Assembly: GCA_025642065.1 (NCBI GenBank)
Contig: JAODUP010000441.1
Coordinates: 62,001 to 126,000, forward strand
DNA length: 64,000 nt
Direction: 5' to 3'
Source: Paralvinella palmiformis
Lineage: Eukaryota > Annelida > Polychaeta > Terebellida > Alvinellidae
The position numbers and the translations under genes were made by a program. Positions 27,371 to 37,750 of the stretch are shown here, one piece after another (position 1 is the stretch's first letter; the number at the start of each line of letters is the position of its first letter). Below the pieces are notes generated by a model, which was not told the origin of the DNA, searched no databases, and was given only the letters and a program-made list of their open reading frames with translations.

Positions 27371-28268
27371 CTTAAAAGTACCTTACAACCAGAAATATGT
27401 ACATTAATAAATCTATATCTACATGAAGCCAAACACAAAATTCTACACCTCCGCATATATGGGTTACTCATCATCCTATATTGATACAAGCCAATTGGCT
27501 TTTCAAACGCAACAAATATCTCATGTTCACAGGGAAGAAGTTGTATGTAGGCTACGTAAAGAAAACGGAATCATTTATAAAAAGTAACATTTGACATCAC
27601 AGCTCGTAGTAAATAGTATATGTGTCTGTGGTTTAGTGATAAATTATACTTATACAAGATGACTACTTTGACACCACAATTTAAAGTCAGCAGCAATCTG
27701 TTTTAGTTCAGTGTGTGTGTGTGTTCACACTATATACTACTAACCTGATAGAGTAGAGTGCCTGAGCCACTATATTCGTCTATTGAGGTGGCATTCGGTA
27801 AGTTAATATAAGGAGGATTTGCTATGGTGCTTTTGGATGTTCACTGTTAATGTTTTGCCGCTAGATGTCACTGTACTATCTGTAATTTGGACCGTTATGG
27901 CGTATGTAGATGACGTGTAATACGGATTGTCGATGTTTGACACCTCACCAGCTAGAATAGATAAATAAATAATGTTATCGCATGTTATTATGAACAATGT
28001 TCTGTGTGTGTGTGTGTGTGTGTGTGTGAAGACTTACTTGAGCTATCGCAGACAAAGTTACCATCATCCGGGCTAAAACTACACACATAGCTGATAGTGT
28101 CTCCTTCAGGATCTGGTCCACTTGCAGATATTCCGGAATAGATTACAGTGGCCACTGTAATACTCTCATTAACCTCTACTGTAGCTGGCAAACCAACTAC
28201 AGATGGTACCTCGTCAATCTTTATCATACAGGAAATAAAATAACACAAACTTTTCAGCAGATTATATG

Positions 28269-28323
<55 letters not shown>

Positions 28324-29564
28324 AAAACTGTGTATGTGTGTGTTTTCAGTGTATGTTAGGGCACTGGCATAGATAACCCTCAATCGTGGATGTAATCTCT
28401 GGACGACGATACATCCGTAAATGATGGATTAGAAATTCACCACGAGTAGTCACGGGTTGGAGTAGAGTCTAACACACAGCGGGCTGGCGGCTTACGGACT
28501 GAATGGGGTAAGCGGCGGTCATTGAAGGCACCCTCGCGGTAAAAATAATTTGTTACGTAATCTAATGTCGCTATTTTCAATAAAGACACCATAACATCAA
28601 TAATTACTCGCCAATTAGTGGTTATTATCATATTTCCATCTACTGTTATATTAAAATCACCGTAAAACCCGAAATTCATTATTACCTGTTACTGACAAAT
28701 CATCGTTTACTATAACGTTACTATTTACCATAATGACGCCATAAATAAAAATGCATTGCCTGATTAGCGGTTATTCTCCAAATAACAATTACTGTAATAT
28801 TACTATTTACCATAACGACACCATAAAATTAGTAATTATTACATTATTGACTGTTATTGTTAAATAATCGTTTATCATAATGTTACTATATGTATTTATC
28901 ATAACCCCACTATAAAATCAGTAACTATTACCTGATTAACTGTTATTGTCAGATTATCAGTAACTGTAGTATTTCCGTCGCTCACTTCAATCAGTAATGT
29001 ATATGACGTAGTGCCACTGTCAGCATCTAATGCCGGAGGATTGGCGACCAGATAAATCTCTCCAGCTTAAAAAGGAATACCTGCTTAATAAATGTCTTCT
29101 TCATTATCTCTAAATCAGATAGTTAAAAATGGAGACAAAACGCTCACCTTATACTACTATCGGTCTTACCAATCTATGAGTAGTTGAATTGTGAATTATG
29201 AATTGCTAATCTAAATAGTCATTAGTCTGGAGACTTCAATTCGTGTATGTATCTGTGACTCAATGTAATGATGTTGATGTTTGATTTATAGATAACCACA
29301 TTCACCTGTGCTGTTCTGGGACACTTTTATATTATTATTATCCCTGACTCAGACCTGCTTAAATCCAGCACATTCCTCAATTCCCGATGGAGCAAACAGC
29401 GCGAGCTGCCACTATAGGCGCATAGCATTACTCCGACGCGTAGCCATCACTTCGGGTTTTTTTGGGAGTGCATCATGACAGCATTGCAGCGTCGGAGCCT
29501 TGAACCCGTGATAATAACCAAATAATTGGCTTGTACCAGACAAACCGTGAAAATAGTTACTGGC

Positions 29565-29601
<37 letters not shown>

Positions 29602-30156
29602 CAACTTCTAAAGTACCAACATCCTCTAAGAGTATCGAACTCAGTGGCGCACCTAGTTCAGGGTTTAAGTTATCTCATACTCCAAGTGATTGGATGCAGT
29701 GAAAACTTAGGAGTGATAAGAAAGTCTGAAAAGATAGAAACTAGTAACTTCTCCACAGTTTCTCTACCAACAGCCCTTAACTCCATCAAGTCAGATAACT
29801 CATCTCACAGTGACACAGTCTCTCCATCCCGAAAGTCATAAATCTTACTTGAATTATCAATAAAGAAATTGTTGTCGGTGTTTCCCGATACGATGTTCAT
29901 CGTCAACGAGTCGCCATCATCATCTGTTGCGTCGACGTCGAAAAGAAGCGTCTGTGACGTCAGAGTCTCGTCGACGCTAGTCGTATCCGGCAGGTTGGTG
30001 AAGGTCGGAGCTGAAATATATGAACAAACATTAAAACGCAAAACGGGTCTGACTTATCTACAAAATCTGGAATATGAAGTCAATTGGCCTAGCCTTAGCC
30101 AATACCGAAGAAACGATCTAAATATGCCGTCGACTGTAATAATAATAATAATAATG

Positions 30157-30202
<46 letters not shown>

Positions 30203-30836
30203 TATTATATTTATATAGCCCCCTTTTGAGATAGATAGCCGCCCTAAGGCGCTTTACAGTATTATTATCCCTGACTCAGCCCTGTTCCAATCCAGCACAC
30301 ATCTCAACTCCCAGAAGAGCATACAACGGATGCTCCCATTATAGGCGCAAAGCGTTACTCAAACATATATCCATGACGTCCTTGCGAATATTCGACTCCG
30401 TTCGTTTTCACTCGTTAAATGGCTTTAGGGTAATTTTAATCCAATTATATAGAGCGCTATATAAAATTTTGTATTATAAATATTAAGTCAGATCGAGTTT
30501 GAAGCGTTAAGGTTAGATGATGTGACCTACGATTTTACGAAGACATCTCGCCGAGTGATGTCATATCGATTCTCATGCAGGAACCTGATGGAAATTGACA
30601 AAAACGGTTTTATGCGAGATGGACCTTCATCATTAGTCACTTACCGTTGTTTTGTGCCCATGCGATCATCATGATCATGGTCAACAGACCATAGACAGAC
30701 AACCTGATGGAAATTGACAAAAACGGTTTTATGCGAGATGGACCTTCATCATTAGTCACTTACCGTTGTTTTGTGCCCATGCGATCATCATGATCATGGT
30801 CAACAGACCATAGACAGACAACGGGTAATTAGACAT
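17072..30836 (-). CDS. atypical cadherin-like type I membrane protein, 15 exons, about 811 aa
   Basis: Exons from 5' to 3': 30764-30836, 29849-30010, 28932-29065, 28038-28218, 27745-27951, 26121-26220, 25781-25953, 25083-25287, 24165-24350, 22894-23046, 21551-21709, 21176-21390, 20802-20974, 18190-18343 and 17072-17233. All junctions are GT-AG with matching phase. Exon 1 encodes a signal peptide (MSNYPLSVYGLLTMIMM, then AWAQ). The ectodomain has about six cadherin-type repeats with degenerate calcium motifs: DATDDDGDS, DPDD, SVDDVNEYSPVF, ATDQDGGP, DNVDEFDP and TDADKG, plus a Cys-rich stretch (SCTHEHTQSTC, then TCAPC). Residues about 781-802 form one membrane helix, with a tail of only about eight residues (TKTVINPL), so there is no catenin-binding region. 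Exon 5 carries a +1 frameshift near 27831-27834, the only break in the model. Homophilic or matrix adhesion is expected from the family but unproven. It is not a classical cadherin and I cannot name an orthologue. Confidence 0.85.
17431..17612. repeat. SINE-A foldback: two copies tail to tail
   Basis: A plus-strand SINE-A without its first bases (17431-17541) meets a minus-strand partial copy (17542-17612). The arms, about 66 bp, share TCTGAAGGTTGTTTCATC and GCTCGGCCCATTTAGCCT with their complements. The junction is a short palindrome near 17531-17552. It lies in the last intron of the cadherin gene. Confidence 0.75.
18062..18122. repeat. GT/GC microsatellite
   Basis: An uninterrupted GT run with a central GC block, in the last cadherin intron, just 3' of exon 14. 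Confidence 0.9.
19669..19728. repeat. TA-cored perfect inverted repeat
   Basis: TGTCAAAGCATTTATA at the left is matched by TATAAATGCTTTGACA at the right, around a pure TA run. The whole 60 bp can fold into one hairpin. Confidence 0.85.
20152..20241 (-). repeat. truncated SINE-A copy
   Basis: GAT-repeat tail complement, ATTGGTGTTTACGG and GGTAGTGATCTGTGGTCCAA mark a minus-strand SINE-A reduced to tail and part of the tRNA-like head. Confidence 0.65.
21015..21172. repeat. TA and AG/GGGA-rich microsatellite block
   Basis: A TA run (about 21027-21044) is followed by purine-rich AG repeats up to the exon 12 donor. On the gene strand the pyrimidine-rich run directly follows the donor at 21175. 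Confidence 0.8.
21448..21523. repeat. CT then GT microsatellite
   Basis: A CT run (about 21452-21486) passes into a GT run (about 21489-21523) in cadherin intron 11. Confidence 0.85.
22060..22490 (+). mobile_element. LINE 3' end remnant
   Basis: A plus-strand frame reads LRSESCSLLRVTKGHTV and ESFRSEA, then after breaks ALKSQLFKVSLYI. These are the usual C-terminal blocks of Jockey/CR1-like LINE ORF2. It ends in AGGGCACTATATAAAACAC, a typical 3' tail also partly seen at 30450-30480. The copy is broken and lies in cadherin intron 10. Confidence 0.6.
23047..24164 (-). other. cadherin intron 9
   Basis: AT-rich intron with an AAT microsatellite (about 23115-23133), the second copy of a dispersed repeat (23695-23785) and a tRNA-like stretch near 23850-23925 (GGTTCGAGTCTAAACCTGG), perhaps an old SINE head. 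Nothing else was seen. Confidence 0.5.
23695..23785 (-). repeat. dispersed repeat, copy 2
   Basis: The inverse complement of 5690-5775, sharing ATTTTAATGAAAGCAAACGC and GATGCTTGAAGC. The two copies are in unrelated genes, so this is an interspersed repeat of unknown type. Confidence 0.6.
24351..25082 (-). other. cadherin intron 8
   Basis: The intron is full of triplet repeats: CAA/AAT (24418-24490), ACT (24594-24640) and ACT/AAT (25024-25075). No gene is seen. Confidence 0.65.
25330..25485. repeat. GTGA/GGT minisatellite
   Basis: GTGA tetramers flank GGT triplets over about 155 bp in cadherin intron 7, close to exon 8. On the gene strand this is a long CTCAC/CCA run. Confidence 0.9.
25954..26120 (-). 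repeat. TA and CA microsatellites filling cadherin intron 6
   Basis: The 167-bp intron between exons 6 and 7 is mostly TA runs (about 25965-25987 and 26068-26106) and CA-rich sequence. The acceptor of exon 7 lies right against a TA run. Confidence 0.8.
26221..27744 (-). other. cadherin intron 5
   Basis: This 1.5 kb intron has a CT/GT-rich block (about 27145-27255) and a TA run (about 27319-27367) set between TCTTAAG-like inverted ends. The open frames are low-complexity. Confidence 0.6.
28260..28345. repeat. TA/TG microsatellite
   Basis: A TA run is followed by TG repeats in cadherin intron 3, close to exon 4. Confidence 0.85.
28560..28960. repeat. degenerate tandem array of about 80-bp units containing the exon 3 splice donor
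   Basis: Units built on ATTAACTGTTATT and ACCATAATGACGCCATAA recur with starts near 28613, 28685, 28763, 28846 and 28935. The last unit is the 3' end of cadherin exon 3 plus its donor, so exonic sequence and splice site belong to the array. The copy near 28683 keeps a GT at the donor position; that near 28761 has GC. Confidence 0.6.
29066..29848 (-). other. cadherin intron 2
   Basis: It holds a repeat starting ATTATTATCCCTGACTCAG (about 29331-29470) that recurs in direct orientation at about 30260-30420, and an AAT microsatellite (29566-29602). No gene is seen. Confidence 0.6.
30137..30480. repeat. AAT microsatellite plus dispersed repeat in cadherin intron 1
   Basis: AAT triplets (30137-30200) lead into CCTAAGGCGCTTTACAGTAT and the CTCAGCCCTG, CCAGCACAC, CCCATTATAGGCGCAAAGC blocks shared with 29331-29470. 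The end (AGAGCGCTATATAAAATTT) resembles a LINE tail. It is likely an old interspersed element. Confidence 0.6.
30582..30819. repeat. 119-bp exact tandem duplication over the cadherin signal-peptide exon
   Basis: 30582-30700 and 30701-30819 are identical as read, with AAC microhomology at the junction. Each copy contains most of exon 1 and its GTAAGT donor. Only the copy next to the start codon keeps the ATG at 30836. Confidence 0.95.
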
Positions 30837-31241
30837 TGTTACGATGTCAACAACAGCCTGTCGCTTCTCTTCTCTTACGTCTACTATCTGTTGTAGTTTT
30901 AGAACGTCGAGTTGAATTTCCGATAATCGTCAATTTACTGCGACGGCGATCAATATTACCCGGATTTTTAACCTGAAGATTTTTGGACACGCAGGCCAGA
31001 GCTTAAAAAGCCTTCCAAGATGAAGAAAAACCGTCATAAATGTGTCTGATTGACATTTTGTTGATCCACACATCAACAAATTTGTCACTTGGACAATACA
31101 TATGGTTGATGTTTTGACAGTATCACTTTTTCAGGTGTGAACACCTCAGCAGAAATATTAATTATATTCTCTGTTTGCTTTTCATGCTTCATTGATCAAA
31201 TATTGGAGAAACAGCCCCATAAAGGAATGCCGACGTCTAGG

Positions 31242-31262
31242 AATATATATATATATATATAT

Positions 31263-31333
<71 letters not shown>

Positions 31334-31341
31334 TATATAAA
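31242..31341. repeat. long TA microsatellite
   Basis: About 100 bp of nearly pure TA dinucleotides. Confidence 0.95.
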
Positions 31342-31434
31342 CAAACTCAACTTTGACACACGGTAATCTAATTATTCTGTTAGTAATGGTTTCATTCAAA
31401 AGGTGCCGCTTTTGTTTACACAGTCAATGAATCA

Positions 31435-31765
31435 ATCTACACCAACCAAGGATTGTCTGATCAGCTGTCTCACTGACTGACAGACTGACTCGCTGACTGA
31501 ATGACTGACTGGCTCGCTGTCTGACTGGCTCGCTGACTGACTGACTGACGCTGACTACTGACTGACTGACTGACTCGACTGACTGACTGACTGTGACTGA
31601 CTGACTGACTGACTGACTGACTGACTGACTGACTGACTGACACGACCGACGACCCGACCAACTGACCAACTGACCAATCTACACCAACCAAGGATTGTCT
31701 GATCAGCTGTCTCACTTACTGACCGACTCACTCACTCACTCACTCACTCACTCGCTCACTCACTG
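31435..31765. repeat. GACT minisatellite bracketed by a 39-bp direct repeat
   Basis: A run of ACTG tetramers with CGCTG variants (31465-31645) lies between two copies of a segment that starts CTACACCAACCAAGG and ends CAGCTGTCTCACT (31435-31473 and 31678-31716). CTCA tetramers follow (31727-31763). Confidence 0.85.
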
Positions 31766-33090
31766 AGTTAGTACGCCAGAGGGTGTTTATCTACTACTAT
31801 TTGTAGCCATTAGAATCATCCTTACAGAAATTATATTATTAGTCGAAGCTTTTTTATTTAAAGATGAAACATCTCATAGAGTCAGATAACATCAGATAAT
31901 ATCTCAAACAAAAACAAAACAATAATTCTCTCAGGTCTGCATTCTTAAAATGAACATTATTAGGACAGGGAATCTGGTAAAACAGGAAATTCAATCCTGA
32001 ACAACACCAGTAGTTTTTTTCTGGGTTGTGTGTATGTGTCTGGGGGGGGGGGGGGTTATTAACATGGCGTACGATGTTCAAGTTGAATCCATTTTTTATC
32101 TGTGATCGTGGAAGAAGAATCACACTCGGATGTACCATAGTCTGTCCGATTACTACCATATTTAGTCGTTCTGTTGGTTAATTAGCCAGAAGATTACGAC
32201 GTAGACAGTTCTATACCAGAAGGCGGGGGGAGGGGAGGATTTGCTCTGAAGGTTACATAAATACGTGTAGGTTTTAACCCAAAATACACACATCACATTT
32301 GAGTTAATGCTTTCCTTTGAGTTACATCGTGTGATATTTCTCAGCACGTTGAAGCGCCTCAGATCTTGTTTACGGTCAACAAAAAGGGGACTGGTGAGAC
32401 AATATACATGTCTCTCAGCAAGACCAGTCGCCGCTCTTGATTTAGCCCCTGATGAATCGTCCGAAGTTTGAATCGGCACATTATGATTTATAATATTATG
32501 ACCGTATTACAAGATAACAAGGCACAGAAGTTTTCTTATATGTATGGATGTGTGGGGTATCATGTTTAGTATGAAGTAATAATTCCCTAATTCCCGGCTA
32601 GTTTCTGATTGATGCTTTATAAATTGATGAGGCCACCTCTATTAGTCTGCAAGCTGAAACAGATGACTATCTCAAAGGAGTATGTCTGCCAAAAGAAGCA
32701 TATACACTTTTCTATGTCCCATGCTATGTACTCATCACTAGTCATGCTTGTCTGATTCAACAGACAGTCTTTTCATTATAGGTGAGAAGATATTTTATCC
32801 AAAACAGATGTCGTCTAACTATTTACACTTTTCAAAATATTGTGTTCCTCAGGTGCAACGAACAGGATTCATCAGTTTATATCACGTTATCTGATCATGA
32901 CAATATCATGTGATAATATACGATGTTATCGTGTGTCATGCTGCGTGTAATATTTCTGTGATGTTTCATCAATAGTAAATCAAAAGTGCCAAAAGTATTT
33001 GTATTTGAAAAAAGGTTTAAATGTATTTATATTTGTAATTTGTATTTGTTTTGATGGAAAAGTATTTGTATCTATATTATAATTTGATGT

Positions 33091-33636
<546 letters not shown>

Positions 33637-33824
33637 GAGAGGGGGAGAGGGAGAGGGCAGGAGTGGTGATATACGTCTGTTGCAAAATCATATAAAACAG
33701 AGTATTTTGTCAACAATATATTTTATTTATACACATTTTAGCCACATTTAGACAAATTAGCTAACTATAAACCAAAAATAAAGCACCTCACGGTAATATT
33801 GTCCTGTTATCATAATAAACTTCA

Positions 33825-35072
33825 TCACAAATATAACTTTCCCTGACAATCTGATGACGAACATTGATAACTTTCTCCGCATGATACGTCGAACACATCT
33901 ACGTCATCTGTGACATCATTAGGACAAACGGAAGTAACTGGAACGACGGGAAGTGGGACAGACGATAAAGGAACTTGATCACGAAGTTCACGTGACAGAT
34001 TGGTGACAGATCGATTAATTCTTGTATTACGACGAGTTGTTGTTCTCATCTTTTTGTTAAGAGCCTTTCTCATCTCTATCTGTTGTTGTATTGAGATATC
34101 TGTGAAACCTGAAAATATTATATATAATGTTTACATGTTGACGAAAACAATTATTTCTAGTTTAAAGAAATATCTCTAGAATTTAGTGAATATTATTATG
34201 ATAAAGTATAAAACAAACGATATTATGTTCGTTACAAGGTGAACAATAACACAATTATAAAACAATTACAAATGTATTACAATAATGAAATAATTATTAT
34301 AATCATAAAATGTTATGTGTTAATGGTCAAATACCAATTAAATGTTGTTATTGTTATAAAATGATAATATTGCCAATCTCAAACAAATTATATGAATAAA
34401 AACATTTTTATAGACAGTTTTGTGATTTTCGTCGGTTGAATAGGTCGCGCGACATCCAAAAGGGAATGAGGTAAAATGAAGATTGAAACAACGTTCACTT
34501 ATATAGATATTCCTGGATTTGAACCCGTATGATAGAGGTCTATGACCGACCGCTTTACCAGTCAGGCCACGAACGGGCCCCTCAAACCTCTATGGCATAG
34601 TGGGCGAGAGCGGGGGAGTTTCTTACTCATGGTCATGCTGTGCGGGAGGTAGGAGGTGCGAATCCCGACCATGGACTATAGTAGGAGGAGTTTTACATCC
34701 AACCAGGCAACTGGCAAGGTTTTCTCCGCCGAATATGACATATATCGTAAATTCTAAATTTATTTAGAATTAGTCCTCATGGTGAAGCAGTAAATTACAG
34801 ACCATACGCGTCTCCCTCATTTGAGACAGCTATAAACCACGTAAAATAACTGACATTTCGGGCATTCGACGAACATAATGTAAACTGATAAATAAATGAT
34901 AACAAATCATTAACTTACTAATCTGGAAAGAGATATAAGTGTTAGTGTCTGTATCCGGATGTCTTTCTCTTGTTTGTAATCCACCTCGTAGACGTCGTGT
35001 TAGCTTCTTCCAACCTTTACGTATAAAACTTAATCCGGATGTGACGTCACGACGCGTCCTAGTTTGTACCAT
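33825..35072 (-). CDS. orphan two-exon gene, left palindrome copy, 145 aa
   Basis: Exons 34919-35072 and 33825-34108 join in phase 1 (donor GTAAGT, acceptor TTTTCAG). The product starts MVQTRTRRDVTSGLSF and has a very basic stretch (KGWKKLTRRLRGG, residues about 19-31). The middle is Arg/Asn-rich (KKMRTTTRRNTRINR) and the tail is acidic and Cys-bearing (DDVDVFDVSCGESYQC, then DCQGKLYL). There is no signal peptide or membrane segment. Both exons encode the same protein as the plus-strand copy. A TATA-like box lies 222 bp before the ATG. No family is recognised. Nuclear or nucleic-acid binding is suggested only by charge. Conservation of the frame across both arms says little about selection, because the arms are almost identical at every site. 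Confidence 0.65.
34440..34870. repeat. two tRNA-like SINEs inside the orphan gene intron, left arm
   Basis: 34440-34590 holds a minus-strand SINE-D whose B-box reads GGGTTCAAATCC in the complement. 34590-34870 holds a plus-strand SINE-C with GTGCGAATCCCGACC, then CCAACCAGGCAACTGGC, TTTATTTAGAATTAGTC and a tail near AACTGACATTTCGG. They stand head to head. Another SINE-C is at 61493-61690. Confidence 0.65.
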
Positions 35073-35283
35073 GATGACGTCGATGTTTAGAAAACGATCA
35101 CAAAGTATAATTCTGATCTACTTAAACAATAAAATACGAAGCTTAAATAACAAAATATCAAATTGTCAACTTTAAGTGTTATCCTTTACGTCTCTTAGCT
35201 ATAAAGATGTTGGTCAAACGACGAGGAAGGTACAAGTCGACACAACACAAATGTCTGTTTTAATAGAATATTATAGCCTATGT

Positions 35284-35294
35284 CCTTTATATAG
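35284..35294 (-). promoter_or_regulatory. TATA-like box of the left orphan gene
   Basis: CTATATAAAGG on the minus strand, 222 bp before the ATG and mirrored exactly in the right arm. It is flanked upstream by a small ACGCTA/TAGCGT dyad (35400-35413). Confidence 0.5.
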
Positions 35295-35639
35295 ACCCTT
35301 TTGTTCTCCTTTATTTAACCTAGAGACGGTCACGTATTGGTGATTTCTAAGATATCTATTAGCCAACTACTTGTCTGACCAAGCCATCTCGATTACTACA
35401 CGCTATTTAGCGTTGTCTAAGTCTGAGTTTGTTACAGCTAGTCAGAGATCAAAGATGTTGTCATTCAATTGAAATGGCGCCGAATCTATAATCGACTTTT
35501 ATCATCTCAGGTCGGCAAATATAACATAATAAGAGTTAATTACGGCCTGTTATTTAACGGTTCTCGTCTAAGGGTGTAATTGAATGTTGTTTATAACAGC
35601 GCACCACCTCACCTCTACTTTTATAACGCGGAAAGAATT

Positions 35640-36267
35640 TATTTGTTACTAACTGCGGGTCTAACAGATATGTGATAATTGTTGTTACAAAATGCACGTA
35701 GATTGTTTCTTGTTGTTCTAAAGTGAAAATGCTGCTCTCTCTCTCCCACACACACACACCACCACCACACACGCACACGCATGCACACACGCACACACAC
35801 ACACACACACATTATTTTGGTGATAATCAATACTGCTAGGAGATGATCTAAGAGTTTGAACTCTTCAGAGGGAGATGACTTTTTATGTCTTCTTCGATGC
35901 ATCGGGTGGGCTTGGACAGTTAAACAGTATGAATGTGTTCATGAGCTGTCTGTCAAGCCTCCTACTAGTAAAAAATACTTCAACTCTGCTATATTTTACG
36001 GCAAATGCATTGGCCAATTGATATAGTTATCTTATTGAAGGATGCGGCTTCGATTTGTAAGCGAATTATCAAATAATATTAAGACTCGTTCATAAGCCAG
36101 TATCCCCAAATTAATAATTATAACACGCTGGAATTGAACTTTATATATGTTTTAATAATGATGTTGTGCTGTTATTTAGCAGCATATGTTGTGTTTCATA
36201 AATGAATGACAGTCCCAATAACTTATATAACCAAGATATATGTGACATCGATATGGCGCGCGCGTGC

Positions 36268-36299
<32 letters not shown>

Positions 36300-36961
36300 G
36301 TGTCGTTGTTGTTTAGTTATTACTGTTAGTTGAACTCTTCTCATAGCTATCGTTATATCAAGGCAAAAAAAAACGCAATCACTCACTCACATATCTAGCT
36401 ACTCACCCACAGCCTCACCCACACCCTCACCCACACACCTCACTCACACCCTCACCCACACACGCACTCCCTAGTATTTTACATCGTAAGACTAGAACTA
36501 TGGGAGAGTGATTGTTAAGTGTTTTGTTTAACTGTGGTAAAAGTAAACCAAAAAAAAAATGGCTTAAACTCTGATAGATTTTCCTTTGTCTAATCAGCAA
36601 TAATACTATTTTAAAGACGTCATAAATAGACAATAGCTGAACGAAGAGATAATACTTTGTTGGTCCTCTGTTTTTGGTGGTAAGACGTTTGACGATCTAA
36701 TGTCGGAAACATCATAGCGTATTTAGGAGATTGTGAAATATCTGATTGTTTTTAATATCAATGCACACATTTCACGGCACTAAATGTTCAAGTCACGGCA
36801 TAAGTACTGAAAGCAAATTTTGCCAAAGATCTTATCAAAGGGAAGCAACTTAGATTGAAAATAATTCTTATTGGACAAATATTATTCATTACCGTTTCGT
36901 GTGTAAGGCATTTTAAATAACATAACAACAACAAAATAACAACTACCGCGACAACAACGGC

Positions 36962-37001
<40 letters not shown>

Positions 37002-37183
37002 TCTGAAAAGACTACCAATAAAACATAATAGCTATCACATCGACCGACAAAAATAGTTATTGTGTTTAACAATGAAAATAATTATCACCTTTAGGATGCA
37101 GTTCTTGGAAGATGTGGGCCCGCTGAAATTTTATTTCAAAATTATAGCCCACACACAAAATTATCACCTAGCTAGTTTGTAAT
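35640..37183. other. spacer of the inverted repeat
   Basis: The 1.54-kb unique centre between the two divergent promoters. It has the end of the 5'-flank repeat (to 35737), a CA/CACG-rich block (35740-35812), AAT runs (36269-36299 and 36963-37001) and a CTCACCCACAC minisatellite (36395-36470). No gene is seen. Confidence 0.7.
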
Positions 37184-37528
37184 AATTCTTTCCGCGTTAT
37201 AAAAGTAGAGGTGAGGTGGTGCGCTGTTATAAACAACATTCAATTACACCCTTAGACGAGAACCGTTAAATAACAGGCCGTAATTAACTCTTATTATGTT
37301 ATATTTGCCGACCTGAGATGATAAAAGTCGATTATAGATTCGGCGCCATTTCAATTGAATGACAACATCTTTGATCTCTGACTAGCTGTAACAAACTCAG
37401 ACTTATACAACGCTAAATAGCGTGTAGTAATCGAGATGGCTTGGTCAGACAAGTAGTTGGCTAATAGATATCTTAGAAATCACCAATACGTGACCGTCTC
37501 TAGGTTAAATAAAGGAGAACAAAAGGGT

Positions 37529-37539
37529 CTATATAAAGG
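37529..37539 (+). promoter_or_regulatory. TATA-like box of the right orphan gene
   Basis: CTATATAAAGG, 222 bp before the ATG at 37751, with the same ACGCTA/TAGCGT dyad upstream (37410-37423). The long distance implies a 5' UTR of roughly 190 bases if the box is real. Confidence 0.5.
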
Positions 37540-37750
37540 ACATAGGCTATAATATTCTATTAAAACAGACATTTGTGTTGTGTCGACTTGTACCTTCCTC
37601 GTCGTTTGACCAACATCTTTATAGCTAAGAGACGTAAAGGATAACACTTAAAGCTGACAATTTGATATTTTGTTATTTAAGCTTCGTATTTTATTGTTTG
37701 AGTAGATCAGAATTATACTTTGTGATCGTTTTCTAAACATCGACGTCATC

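Larger units (their letters stand above)
30837..33090. other. intergenic upstream of the cadherin gene
   Basis: The cadherin promoter and 5' UTR should lie at the left end, but no TATA box or initiator stands out. The rest holds a long TA run (31242-31341), a GACT array (31460-31765), a G run (32042-32054) and AT-rich sequence without coding signal. Confidence 0.6.

Noticed and set aside
26923..27484. plus-strand frames in cadherin intron 5
   Set aside because: Mostly CT/GT and TA repeat translations, with no domain.
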